The notes under the pieces: generated by a model
Told to the model about the DNA's origin: nothing
Seen by the model: only the letters and a program-made list of their open reading frames with translations
Database searches by the model: none
Source: Acidobacteriota bacterium
Lineage (GTDB): Bacteria > Acidobacteriota > Terriglobia > Terriglobales > Acidobacteriaceae
Length of the DNA stretch: 11,849 bases
Assembly (NCBI GenBank): GCA_021819255.1
Contig: JAKART010000028.1
Coordinates: forward strand, 1-11,849
Direction: 5' to 3'
Part shown: positions 6,379 through 11,849 of the stretch, piece by piece
How the letters are laid out: each line of letters opens with the position of its first letter
Position numbering within the stretch: the first letter of the stretch is position 1
Position numbers and translations under genes: made by a program

Positions 6379-6404
6379 CACGATGTCACGCTTTCGGTAA
6401 GCAT
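6378..6404 (-). CDS. Possible 8-codon leader peptide coupled to the porphyrinogen oxidase gene
   Basis: GGGAGGAA, the best ribosome binding site in the region, lies 4 bases before an ATG at 6404, which encodes MLTESVTS and stops with TGA. This TGA shares its A with the ATG of the oxidase gene (TGATG). The oxidase start itself lacks a good binding site, so ribosomes finishing the mini-ORF may restart there. It could be a coupling device or an attenuating leader, or the binding site may act directly over a long spacing. No protein evidence exists for so short a peptide. Confidence 0.3.
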   Translation of the reverse strand: MLTESVTS

Positions 6405-6501
6405 GGTTCCTCCCGGGAGAGGGGCGGCTGGGCTAGAAGCTCCTCCAGCGCCCCGGAGTTCGTCATCGCCTTCAAGGTTATCGGGGAAAGCCCGGGGGCA
6501 C

Positions 6502-6517
6502 GGTGACTCCAATCACA
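6502..6517 (-). promoter_or_regulatory. CRP/FNR-type operator 5, upstream of the heme operon
   Basis: The plus strand reads GGTGA-CTCCAA-TCACA, one mismatch from the perfect palindrome. On the minus strand GATAAC (6482-6477) follows after 19 bases as a -10 candidate, resembling GATAGT at the citrate synthase promoter. A start near 6470 would give a leader of about 65 bases before the mini-ORF at 6404. This links the regulator to heme synthesis. Confidence 0.6.
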
Positions 6518-6714
6518 AAGCCTCCACCCGCGCTCCCTGACCGCGCCAGAGAAGAGCGCTACCCTCGTCTTCCCGAGAAAAGCTTGCCTTCAGGATCGCA
6601 AGAACGCCAGGTTACCGTTTGACTTCAGTCCGGCGGCGACAACTTCTCGTCATTGCCCCCAGTCGACCGTGAGCTGGTTGACGGAAGCGGTCAAGTCGCC
6701 CTGCTTGTGCGTCA

Positions 6715-6734
6715 ATTCAGCCACCGCGCTGAAT
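6715..6734. terminator. Hairpin downstream of the CoA-transferase gene
   Basis: ATTCAGC (6715-6721) and GCTGAAT (6728-6734) are perfect inverted arms around CACCGC, about 70 bases after the CoA-transferase stop on the minus strand. No T-tract follows, so terminator function is only a suggestion from position. Confidence 0.3.
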
Positions 6735-6806
6735 CAGATGGTCAAAGCATCCGATAGCCAAGGCGTAACACCCCGGGGCGATCCATGAGAGGCAATTCTC
6801 CTTCGC

Positions 6807-8327
6807 CTAAACCAGCATGCTCCCTGTCTTGAGAAAGCGGCTATGCCAGGAGAGAGACTCGTCAAGAAGGTGTGGAGTATGCTTGCCGGGTGCAAGTTTC
6901 TCCGCACGGTGGAAGTAGTCGCGTAGCGCCGGACGAAAGTCGGGATGCGCGCAGTTTTCAATAATGACTTTTGCGCGCTGCTTGGGTGAGAGCCCCCGCA
7001 GATCGGCCAACCCCTGATCCGTCACCATCACCTGGAGGTCATGCTCGGTGTGATCGACATGAGAGACCATGGGAACGATGGTGGAGATCTTGCCCTTGGC
7101 CGCGGTCGATGGCGCCATCATGAAGGTAATATAGCCATTGCGGGTGAAGTCGCCCGAACCTCCGATGCCGTTCTGCATGCTCGATCCCATGATGTGGGTG
7201 GAGTTTACGTTGCCGTAGATGTCCCCCTCGATCATGGCGTTCATTGTGATCACACCCAGGCGACGGATGATCTCCGGACTGTTCGAGACCTCCTGCTGAC
7301 GGATCACGATCTGATTGCGATAACTGCCGATCTTCGGCATGATCTTGGCAATCCCCTCCGGGCTCAGGGAAAACGCCGTCGCCGACAGGCTGCTCAGCTT
7401 GCCCACATCCAGCAGGTGCACCATGCCATCCTGAATGACCTCCGTGTAGGCGGTCATCCCTTCAAATGGAGCCTCTTCCAAGCCAAAAAGAACGGCATTG
7501 GCGATGTTGCCTACGCCAGACTGTAACGGGAAGAGATTGGAAGGCAGACGGCCCTTCTTCACCTCCCACTCAAGGAAGTTGATGATGTGGCCGGCAATCT
7601 TGCGTGAAGCATGGTCGGGTTCCTTGAAGGGGCTGGCCCGGTCTCCAATGTCCGTATGGACCACCGCAATCACCTTCTGCAAAGGAACCTTGAGATAGGG
7701 AGTGCCAATTCTCTGATTGGACTTGAGCAAGGGCAGCGGAATACGGTTGGGCGGGAGGCCAAGCCCATAGAAGAGGTCGTGCATGCCATCCAGCTCCAGC
7801 GGCTGGCCGGAGTTGACCTCCAGGATCACCTTGTCGGCGCGCTCGATCCAGGTAGTGTTATTGCCCACCGAGGAGCTGGGGACCACGCGTCCATCCTCCA
7901 GGATGGCGGTCACCTCAATGATGGCCAGATCCATCTTGCCAAAAAAGCCGTAATCCACCTGCTGCGCCTGATGGCTCAGATGGATATCCATGTAGCTGGC
8001 ATCGCCGTTATTGATCCGCTTGCGTAGCTCGGGATCACCCTGGTAAGGCGCGCGCATCTCCACGCCGTTGGCTTTGCCCAGCGCGCCGTCCAGCTCGGGA
8101 CCGGTGGAAGCTCCGGTGAGCACGCTCACCCGGAAGCTCTCACCCCTCTCATGCTCAGCCTCGATGCGCTTGGCCAGCGCCTTGGGAACTGCCTTGGGGT
8201 AGCCGGATCCGGTAAAGCCGCTCATGCCGATCAAGGATCCCGGCTGGATCATCGCCGCTGCTTCGTCGGCGCTCATCACACGCTGCGCGAAAGACGAATT
8301 CAAAACTCTGGAGCTGGTTGAAGCCAT
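6807..8327 (-). CDS. aarC: Succinyl-CoA:acetate CoA-transferase (AarC/Cat1 type, class I)
   Basis: The 506-residue protein matches the acetyl-CoA hydrolase/transferase family of class I CoA-transferases and is almost exactly the length of Acetobacter AarC (505). The characteristic G-V-G-N-I-A-N segment lies at 271-277. The catalytic glutamate that forms the CoA thioester is E296 in AYTEVIQDG (AarC E294), and the oxyanion-loop glycines are in GIGGSGDF at 387-394. The enzyme moves CoA from succinyl-CoA to acetate, giving succinate and acetyl-CoA, so it can replace succinyl-CoA synthetase in a modified TCA cycle or run backwards during acetate formation. ATG 8327 was chosen for family length and for AAGGTGAAGG about 6 bases upstream; a frame opening at 8474 would add 49 atypical residues. 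It follows citrate synthase on the same strand after 185 bases with no operator of its own visible, so it may be read from the citrate synthase promoter. The exact acyl donor is inferred from family. Confidence 0.93.
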   Translation of the reverse strand: MASTSSRVLNSSFAQRVMSADEAAAMIQPGSLIGMSGFTGSGYPKAVPKALAKRIEAEHERGESFRVSVLTGASTGPELDGALGKANGVEMRAPYQGDPELRKRINNGDASYMDIHLSHQAQQVDYGFFGKMDLAIIEVTAILEDGRVVPSSSVGNNTTWIERADKVILEVNSGQPLELDGMHDLFYGLGLPPNRIPLPLLKSNQRIGTPYLKVPLQKVIAVVHTDIGDRASPFKEPDHASRKIAGHIINFLEWEVKKGRLPSNLFPLQSGVGNIANAVLFGLEEAPFEGMTAYTEVIQDGMVHLLDVGKLSSLSATAFSLSPEGIAKIMPKIGSYRNQIVIRQQEVSNSPEIIRRLGVITMNAMIEGDIYGNVNSTHIMGSSMQNGIGGSGDFTRNGYITFMMAPSTAAKGKISTIVPMVSHVDHTEHDLQVMVTDQGLADLRGLSPKQRAKVIIENCAHPDFRPALRDYFHRAEKLAPGKHTPHLLDESLSWHSRFLKTGSMLV

Positions 8328-8512
8328 CGAAACCTTCACCTTCCTCTTCCTGAATCTTTTACAACTGCGGTACAGCTTCAGGCAAGTAGGGAGGCTGTCC
8401 AGATCCTGATTGTCTCCAGTCCGCCGCAGGAAGGGATCCTCCTGGGGATCTCCTCCCGGGAGCGGTCTGAACACTCGTCTTCAAGAATAGCGGTCGCCAG
8501 GACAGAACGGTG

Positions 8513-9832
8513 TCACCGCGCGGAAGCCAGACGCTCCTCCGAGCCTGTTCCGCGAGCATAAGAGTCCGGCAGCTTCCTGTACTCGTGCCCGACATAGACC
8601 TGGCGAGGCCGAGCGATCTTCTGCTCCGGATCGTTGATCAGCTCCTGCCACTGCGCCAGCCAGCCTACCGCGCGCGGAATCGCAAACAGGACCGTGAACA
8701 TCTTGGGCTCAAACCCCATCGCCTCATAGATGATGCCCGAGTAGTAATCGACGTTGGGATACAGCTTGCGCGAGACAAAGTAATCGTCCGTCAGCGCAAT
8801 CCTCTCCAGCTCCATCGCCAGATCAATCTTCTTGTTGCGGCCGGTGATCTCAAAGACCTCATCGGCGGTCTTCTTGATCATCTTGGCCCGAGGATCGTAG
8901 TTCTTGTACACTCGATGCCCAAAGCCCATCAGCTTCTGGTGTCCTTCTTTTACACCCTTGATGAACTCTGGAATATTCTCCTTGCTGCCGATCTCATCCA
9001 ACATCTTCAGCACAGCCTCATTGGCGCCGCCGTGCAGCGGGCCCGCCAGACCCGCCGTTGCCGCAGCCGCGCTCAGGAAGGGATCCGCCTCCGAGCTGCC
9101 TACCGAGCGCATGGCGTTGGTCGAGCAGTTCTGCTCATGATCGATGTGCAGGATGAACAGAACATCCAGCGCGCGGGCCAGCACCGGATGCTTCAAGTGC
9201 TGCAGCGGGCTGCGGTCCCAAAGCATGTGCATGAAGTTCTCCGCATAGCCCAGTTGAGGCTCCGGCGCAATGTAATCCAGCCCCTTGCTGTGACGGTAGC
9301 CATAAGCTGCGATGATCGGAACCTTGCCCACCATCCGGTGGATGCTCTCCATCTGGCGGTCATGATTGCGCACCTCTTTGGATTCCGGATAGAACGTGGA
9401 AAGCGCCGCCATGGTGCTCACCAGCATGCCCATGGGATGCGCATCGTAGCGGAACCCTTCCATGAACTTCTTGATGTTTTCGAAGATGCCCATGTGAATC
9501 CGAATCGCCGTTAACCACTCCGCTTCCTGTTCCGGCGTAGGCAGCTCTCCGTGGATGACCAGATATGCCACCTGCGGAAAAGTGCAGTGCTCCGCCAGAT
9601 CCGCGATGTCATATCCGCGATAGCGCAGAATGCCTTTATCGCCGTCAATGAACGTAATCTTGCTCTGGCACGATGCGGTGTTGGTGAAAGCCGGATCATA
9701 AGACATCAAGCCGAAGTCCTCGGCGTCCACCTTGATCTTGCGCAGATCCATCGCACGAATCGTTCCACGCGTCACCGGAAACGTGTATTGCTTTTCAGTG
9801 CGGTTATCTATCACTGTTACCGTGTTATCCAT
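8513..9832 (-). CDS. gltA: Citrate synthase, type II
   Basis: The 439-residue protein joins acetyl-CoA and oxaloacetate to citrate, the entry step of the TCA cycle. The catalytic residues of the family are present: H267 in GPLHGGANEA, H306 in GFGHRVYKNYDPR and D362 in NVDYYSG. The N-terminal beta-rich extension (residues about 1-60) and length are typical of Gram-negative type II enzymes, which are often hexameric and NADH-inhibited; inhibition here cannot be judged by eye. The ATG at 9832 has AAGGAAG 6 bases upstream. Operator 6 lies 53 bases upstream, suggesting that carbon entry into the cycle is tuned by the nearby Crp/Fnr regulator. The CoA-transferase gene follows downstream and fumarase is divergent upstream, so three TCA-related genes are clustered. 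No anomalies seen. Confidence 0.97.
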   Translation of the reverse strand: MDNTVTVIDNRTEKQYTFPVTRGTIRAMDLRKIKVDAEDFGLMSYDPAFTNTASCQSKITFIDGDKGILRYRGYDIADLAEHCTFPQVAYLVIHGELPTPEQEAEWLTAIRIHMGIFENIKKFMEGFRYDAHPMGMLVSTMAALSTFYPESKEVRNHDRQMESIHRMVGKVPIIAAYGYRHSKGLDYIAPEPQLGYAENFMHMLWDRSPLQHLKHPVLARALDVLFILHIDHEQNCSTNAMRSVGSSEADPFLSAAAATAGLAGPLHGGANEAVLKMLDEIGSKENIPEFIKGVKEGHQKLMGFGHRVYKNYDPRAKMIKKTADEVFEITGRNKKIDLAMELERIALTDDYFVSRKLYPNVDYYSGIIYEAMGFEPKMFTVLFAIPRAVGWLAQWQELINDPEQKIARPRQVYVGHEYRKLPDSYARGTGSEERLASAR

Positions 9833-9884
9833 AAAGTACTTCCTTTCGATTGCTCAACTATCGTCTTCCCCGAGTAGCGTCGAT

Positions 9885-9900
9885 TGTGACACGCATCACA
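9885..9900 (-). promoter_or_regulatory. gltA: CRP/FNR-type operator 6 (perfect), upstream of citrate synthase
   Basis: The core is TGTGA-CACGCA-TCACA and the arms extend to TTGTGA/TCACAA (9884-9901), the best copy in the window. On the minus strand GATAGT (9862-9857, 4/6 to the -10 consensus) follows after 22 bases, close to class II spacing, giving a start near 9850 and a short leader to the ATG at 9832. Confidence 0.7.
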
Positions 9901-10121
9901 ACCGTTGTAATCATCGGGGCGCTCTTTCCACGCTCGCACTCAGCCGAAATGATGGCGGCTCTCTTCGCACACCTTCCGCGCTCTCTTATTCCATCGAGAT
10001 ATCGCTTGCACTCTTGATCCAGCTTGAGGTCCACTCGCATCCTTACCCATGAAATTCCATACTTCCTTGCCCCTTCTGATAGAGACGAGGCCGTCACGCT
10101 CCCAGAGCAATCTTCGACTCA

Positions 10122-10155
10122 ATCACTCTGCGGAAAAGATCACTCCGCGGAAACG
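10122..10155. repeat. Tandem 17-base direct repeat
   Basis: ATCACTCTGCGGAAAAG (10122-10138) is followed directly by ATCACTCCGCGGAAACG (10139-10155), differing at two positions, and then by a partial third start (ATCTCAC). The 17-base step puts successive copies about one and a half helix turns apart. It lies about 80-110 bases upstream of the predicted fumarase -35 and could be a binding array for an unknown regulator. Confidence 0.55.
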
Positions 10156-10232
10156 ATCTCACCAGAGCCGGAGTGAAAATTCTGAACTCGGATGCTAACA
10201 AATCCCCGGAAACCTTTTGGCCGATTACCGGA

Positions 10233-10262
10233 ATGACACCTGCCCATCCGCCTAGCTATAGT
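10233..10262 (+). promoter_or_regulatory. Sigma-70-type promoter towards fumarase
   Basis: ATGACA (10233-10238) and TATAGT (10257-10262) each match 5 of 6 bases of the -35 and -10 consensus, with an 18-base spacer. Transcription would start near 10269, leaving a leader of about 320 bases before the fumarase ATG. No CRP/FNR-type palindrome is seen here, so fumarase seems outside the local regulon. Confidence 0.5.
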
Positions 10263-10315
10263 TATATCTGCAACCTCGTGGTGGCCGCCTGTTCCGTTCT
10301 GTATTGCACCCTGCC

Positions 10316-10369
10316 GGACCGGTTCCACTGGCAAAAGCCGTGCCGATGACGCCAAAGGCGCACCGGTCC
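10316..10369. repeat. Long-range inverted repeat in the fumarase leader
   Basis: GGACCGGT (10316-10323) and ACCGGTCC (10362-10369) are perfect inverted arms 38 bases apart, and GCC-AAA-GGC lies inside. If the leader is transcribed it could fold into a branched structure. I do not recognise it as a known riboswitch. Confidence 0.35.
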
Positions 10370-10591
10370 AGACGGAGCGCAACGCGGCCTTCGCTTGGGG
10401 AAAAAGCCAAGGAATGGCTCGCGGGCAGGATTTCCGGCCGCTTCGCTCAGGGGGTTCTCCCGCTCTCGCCCGCAGCCCTCCCCAATCCCCACCGGGGCCC
10501 GGCGCCGTTGCAGGGCGATGGCATCGATCGCAACAGAATCATTCTTCTCGCCCGGCAGGGCGCGCAGAATTCGGATGAGGTCAAAAGGTCC

Positions 10592-11849
10592 ATGAACGGA
10601 ACAGATGAGATGAAGCAAGCTTTCACGCAGGGGATACGCCAGGAGTCCGACAGCATGGGACAGATCGAAGTCCCTTCCAACCACTACTGGGGGGCGCAGA
10701 CCCAGCGAAGCCTGCACCACTTCGCCATTGGCGAAGACCGCATGCCGCTGGAGCTGATCCGGGCCTTCGGCATCCTCAAGAAGGCCGCGGCGCTGGTGAA
10801 CCACGACCTTGGCAAACTGCCCCGGGACAAGATGGAGTTGATCGTGCAAGCCGCCGACGAGGTGATCGAAGGCAAGCTCAACCAGGAGTTTCCGCTGCGC
10901 ATCTGGCAGACCGGCTCCGGCACGCAGACCAACATGAATGTGAATGAGGTCATCTCCAACCGCGCCATCGAGATTGCAGGCGGCGAGATGGGCAGCAAGA
11001 AGCCCGTGCATCCCAATGACCACGTGAATATGTCGCAGTCCTCCAACGATACGTTTCCCGCGGCGATGTACATTGCCGCGGCTACAGCGGTCAAGGAGAG
11101 GCTGATCCCGGCAATACAGCATCTGCATGATTCCATTGCCGCCAAAGCCCATGAGTTTGAATCCGTGGTGAAGATCGGCCGCACCCATCTGCAGGACGCA
11201 ACGCCGTTAACCCTGGGCCAGGAGATTGGCGGCTGGTCAAGTCTGCTCGAACGCGATCTTGAGCGCCTGGAGGTCTCTCTCAGCGGCCTCTACGAGCTGG
11301 CCATCGGCGGCACCGCGGTCGGCACGGGGCTGAACACCCATCCGGAGTTCGCTGACCGCGTCGCCGCCAGAATCGCCGAACTCACCGGCCTTCCCTTCCG
11401 CTCCCATCCCAACAAATTTGCAGCGCTCTCGGCGCACGACGAGTTGGTCTTCGCCAGTGGCGCTCTGGTGACGCTCTCCGCCTCCATGATGAAGATCGCC
11501 AACGATGTCCGTTGGCTCAGTTCCGGGCCGCGCTGCGGTCTGGGCGAGCTGACGATTCCGGAGAATGAGCCTGGAAGCTCCATCATGCCCGGCAAGGTCA
11601 ACCCCACGCAGAGCGAGGCCATGACCATGGTCGCCGTACAGGTGCATGGAAACAATGCCGCCATCGCCTTTGCCGGCAGCCAGGGCAACTTTGAGCTGAA
11701 TGTTTTCAAGCCGGTGATGATCTACAACTTCATGCACTCGGTCCGTCTGCTCAGCGATACCAGCCACATGTTCGTCGAGTTCTGCATGAACGGGCTGCAA
11801 GCCAACCTGCAGCGCATCCACCAGTATGTGGAGAACTGCCTGATGCTGG
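10592..11849 (+). CDS. fumC: Class II fumarate hydratase (cut by window edge)
   Basis: The frame is open from 10592 to the window end (419 codons seen; E. coli FumC has 467 residues, so roughly 55-60 are missing). It hydrates fumarate to malate in the TCA cycle as a cytoplasmic tetramer without an iron-sulfur cluster. Hallmarks are D-S-M-G-x-I-E-V-P near residue 20 and W-G-A-Q-T-Q-R-S. Further along are [13 protein letters not shown] (from about residue 108), [16 protein letters not shown] with the catalytic His at about 199 (E. coli H188), and the fumarase/aspartase signature [11 protein letters not shown] from about 328 with the catalytic Ser in the mobile loop (E. coli S318). I chose ATG 10592 because AAAAGG lies about 4 bases upstream; ATG 10610 is possible. 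The stable, oxygen-tolerant form fits an aerobic or fluctuating lifestyle. It is divergent from citrate synthase. Confidence 0.95.
   Translation, partial: MNGTDEMKQAFTQGIRQESDSMGQIEVPSNHYWGAQTQRSLHHFAIGEDRMPLELIRAFGILKKAAALVNHDLGKLPRDKMELIVQAADEVIEGKLNQEFPLRIWQTGSGTQTNMNVNEVISNRAIEIAGGEMGSKKPVHPNDHVNMSQSSNDTFPAAMYIAAATAVKERLIPAIQHLHDSIAAKAHEFESVVKIGRTHLQDATPLTLGQEIGGWSSLLERDLERLEVSLSGLYELAIGGTAVGTGLNTHPEFADRVAARIAELTGLPFRSHPNKFAALSAHDELVFASGALVTLSASMMKIANDVRWLSSGPRCGLGELTIPENEPGSSIMPGKVNPTQSEAMTMVAVQVHGNNAAIAFAGSQGNFELNVFKPVMIYNFMHSVRLLSDTSHMFVEFCMNGLQANLQRIHQYVENCLML

Larger units (their letters stand above)
6405..6806. other. 402-base spacer between CoA-transferase end and heme operon
   Basis: The left third is the promoter region of the heme operon: operator 5, a -10-like GATAAC and the mini-ORF binding site. 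A 26-codon minus-strand frame starting at ATG 6466 (begins MTNSGALEELLAQ) ends at 6386, 7 bases before the oxidase start, and has no ribosome binding site. From about 6540 to 6806 I see no gene; only a short hairpin (6715-6734) stands out. Confidence 0.5.
9833..10591. other. 759-base divergent spacer between citrate synthase and fumarase
   Basis: The left end carries the citrate synthase promoter with operator 6. The centre (about 9900-10260) is AT-richer and holds a tandem 17-base repeat and a good sigma-70-type promoter pointing to fumarase. The right end (about 10270-10591) is GC-rich and would be a leader of about 320 bases for fumarase, with a long inverted repeat. Short frames on both strands, such as 9858-10097 (-) and 10395-10595 (+), lack ribosome binding sites and look non-coding. 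I recognise no riboswitch. Confidence 0.55.

Noticed and set aside
7245..7254. TGTGATCACA inside the CoA-transferase gene
   Set aside because: The two half-sites are fused without the 6-base spacer and lie in coding sequence, so it does not match the operator pattern.
8451..8462. TCCTCCCGGGAG, repeated at 6409-6420
   Set aside because: A 12-base GC-rich self-complementary word that includes ribosome-binding-like GGGAGG on the minus strand. Two copies at different contexts are not enough for a repeat family.
10395..10595. 66-codon plus-strand frame whose TGA overlaps the fumarase ATG
   Set aside because: Starts with TTG without a binding site and is Arg/Pro/Ser-rich; the overlap looks accidental.

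Overview
The window is GC-rich, compact bacterial chromosome. Gene content and protein style (type II citrate synthase, AarC-type succinyl-CoA:acetate CoA-transferase, class II fumarase, HemY-type porphyrinogen oxidase beside a radical SAM/SPASM protein, a Crp/Fnr regulator and a tandem Usp protein) best fit a member of the Acidobacteriota, class Terriglobia. That placement is an inference from protein style, with no phylogeny behind it. I see no mobile element, CRISPR array, tRNA or rRNA.

Layout from left to right. Positions 1-238 (-) hold the start of an exported c-type cytochrome, cut by the window edge. A long gene-poor stretch (239-1122) follows, then a 50-residue single-pass membrane protein (1123-1275, -) divergent from a Crp/Fnr-family regulator (1441-2154, +). 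A tandem universal stress protein (2646-3620, +) converges on a two-gene heme-type operon read leftward: the porphyrinogen oxidase gene (4867-6378, -) and a radical SAM/SPASM gene (3713-4855, -). Next come two leftward central-carbon genes, succinyl-CoA:acetate CoA-transferase (6807-8327, -) and citrate synthase (8513-9832, -). After a 759-base divergent spacer comes class II fumarase (10592 to the right edge, +, partial).

The most striking structure lies between the genes. Six copies of a TGTGA-N6-TCACA-type palindrome sit at 696-711, 853-868, 1322-1337, 2462-2477, 6502-6517 and 9885-9900. All six are in non-coding DNA. Four lie just ahead of genes: the small membrane protein (and divergently the regulator), the stress protein, the heme operon and citrate synthase. 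The other two lie in the gene-poor stretch. At most of them a plausible -10 hexamer follows 19-22 bases downstream, which is the spacing of a class II (about -41.5) CRP/FNR-activated promoter. The regulator encoded in the middle carries a CRP-like recognition helix (S-R-E-T-V-T-R), lacks the CRP cAMP-contact Arg-Ser pair, and has an N-terminal cysteine cluster reminiscent of FNR but with different spacing. The simplest reading is a self-contained local regulon in which an FNR-like sensor tunes heme maturation, stress survival, a small membrane protein, entry of carbon into the TCA cycle and possibly one or two small RNAs, probably in response to oxygen, NO or redox state.

The metabolic genes fit together. 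Citrate synthase, fumarase and a CoA-transferase that can stand in for succinyl-CoA synthetase suggest a TCA variant in which acetate, rather than a nucleotide, receives CoA from succinyl-CoA. The cytochrome c and heme genes supply the respiratory side.
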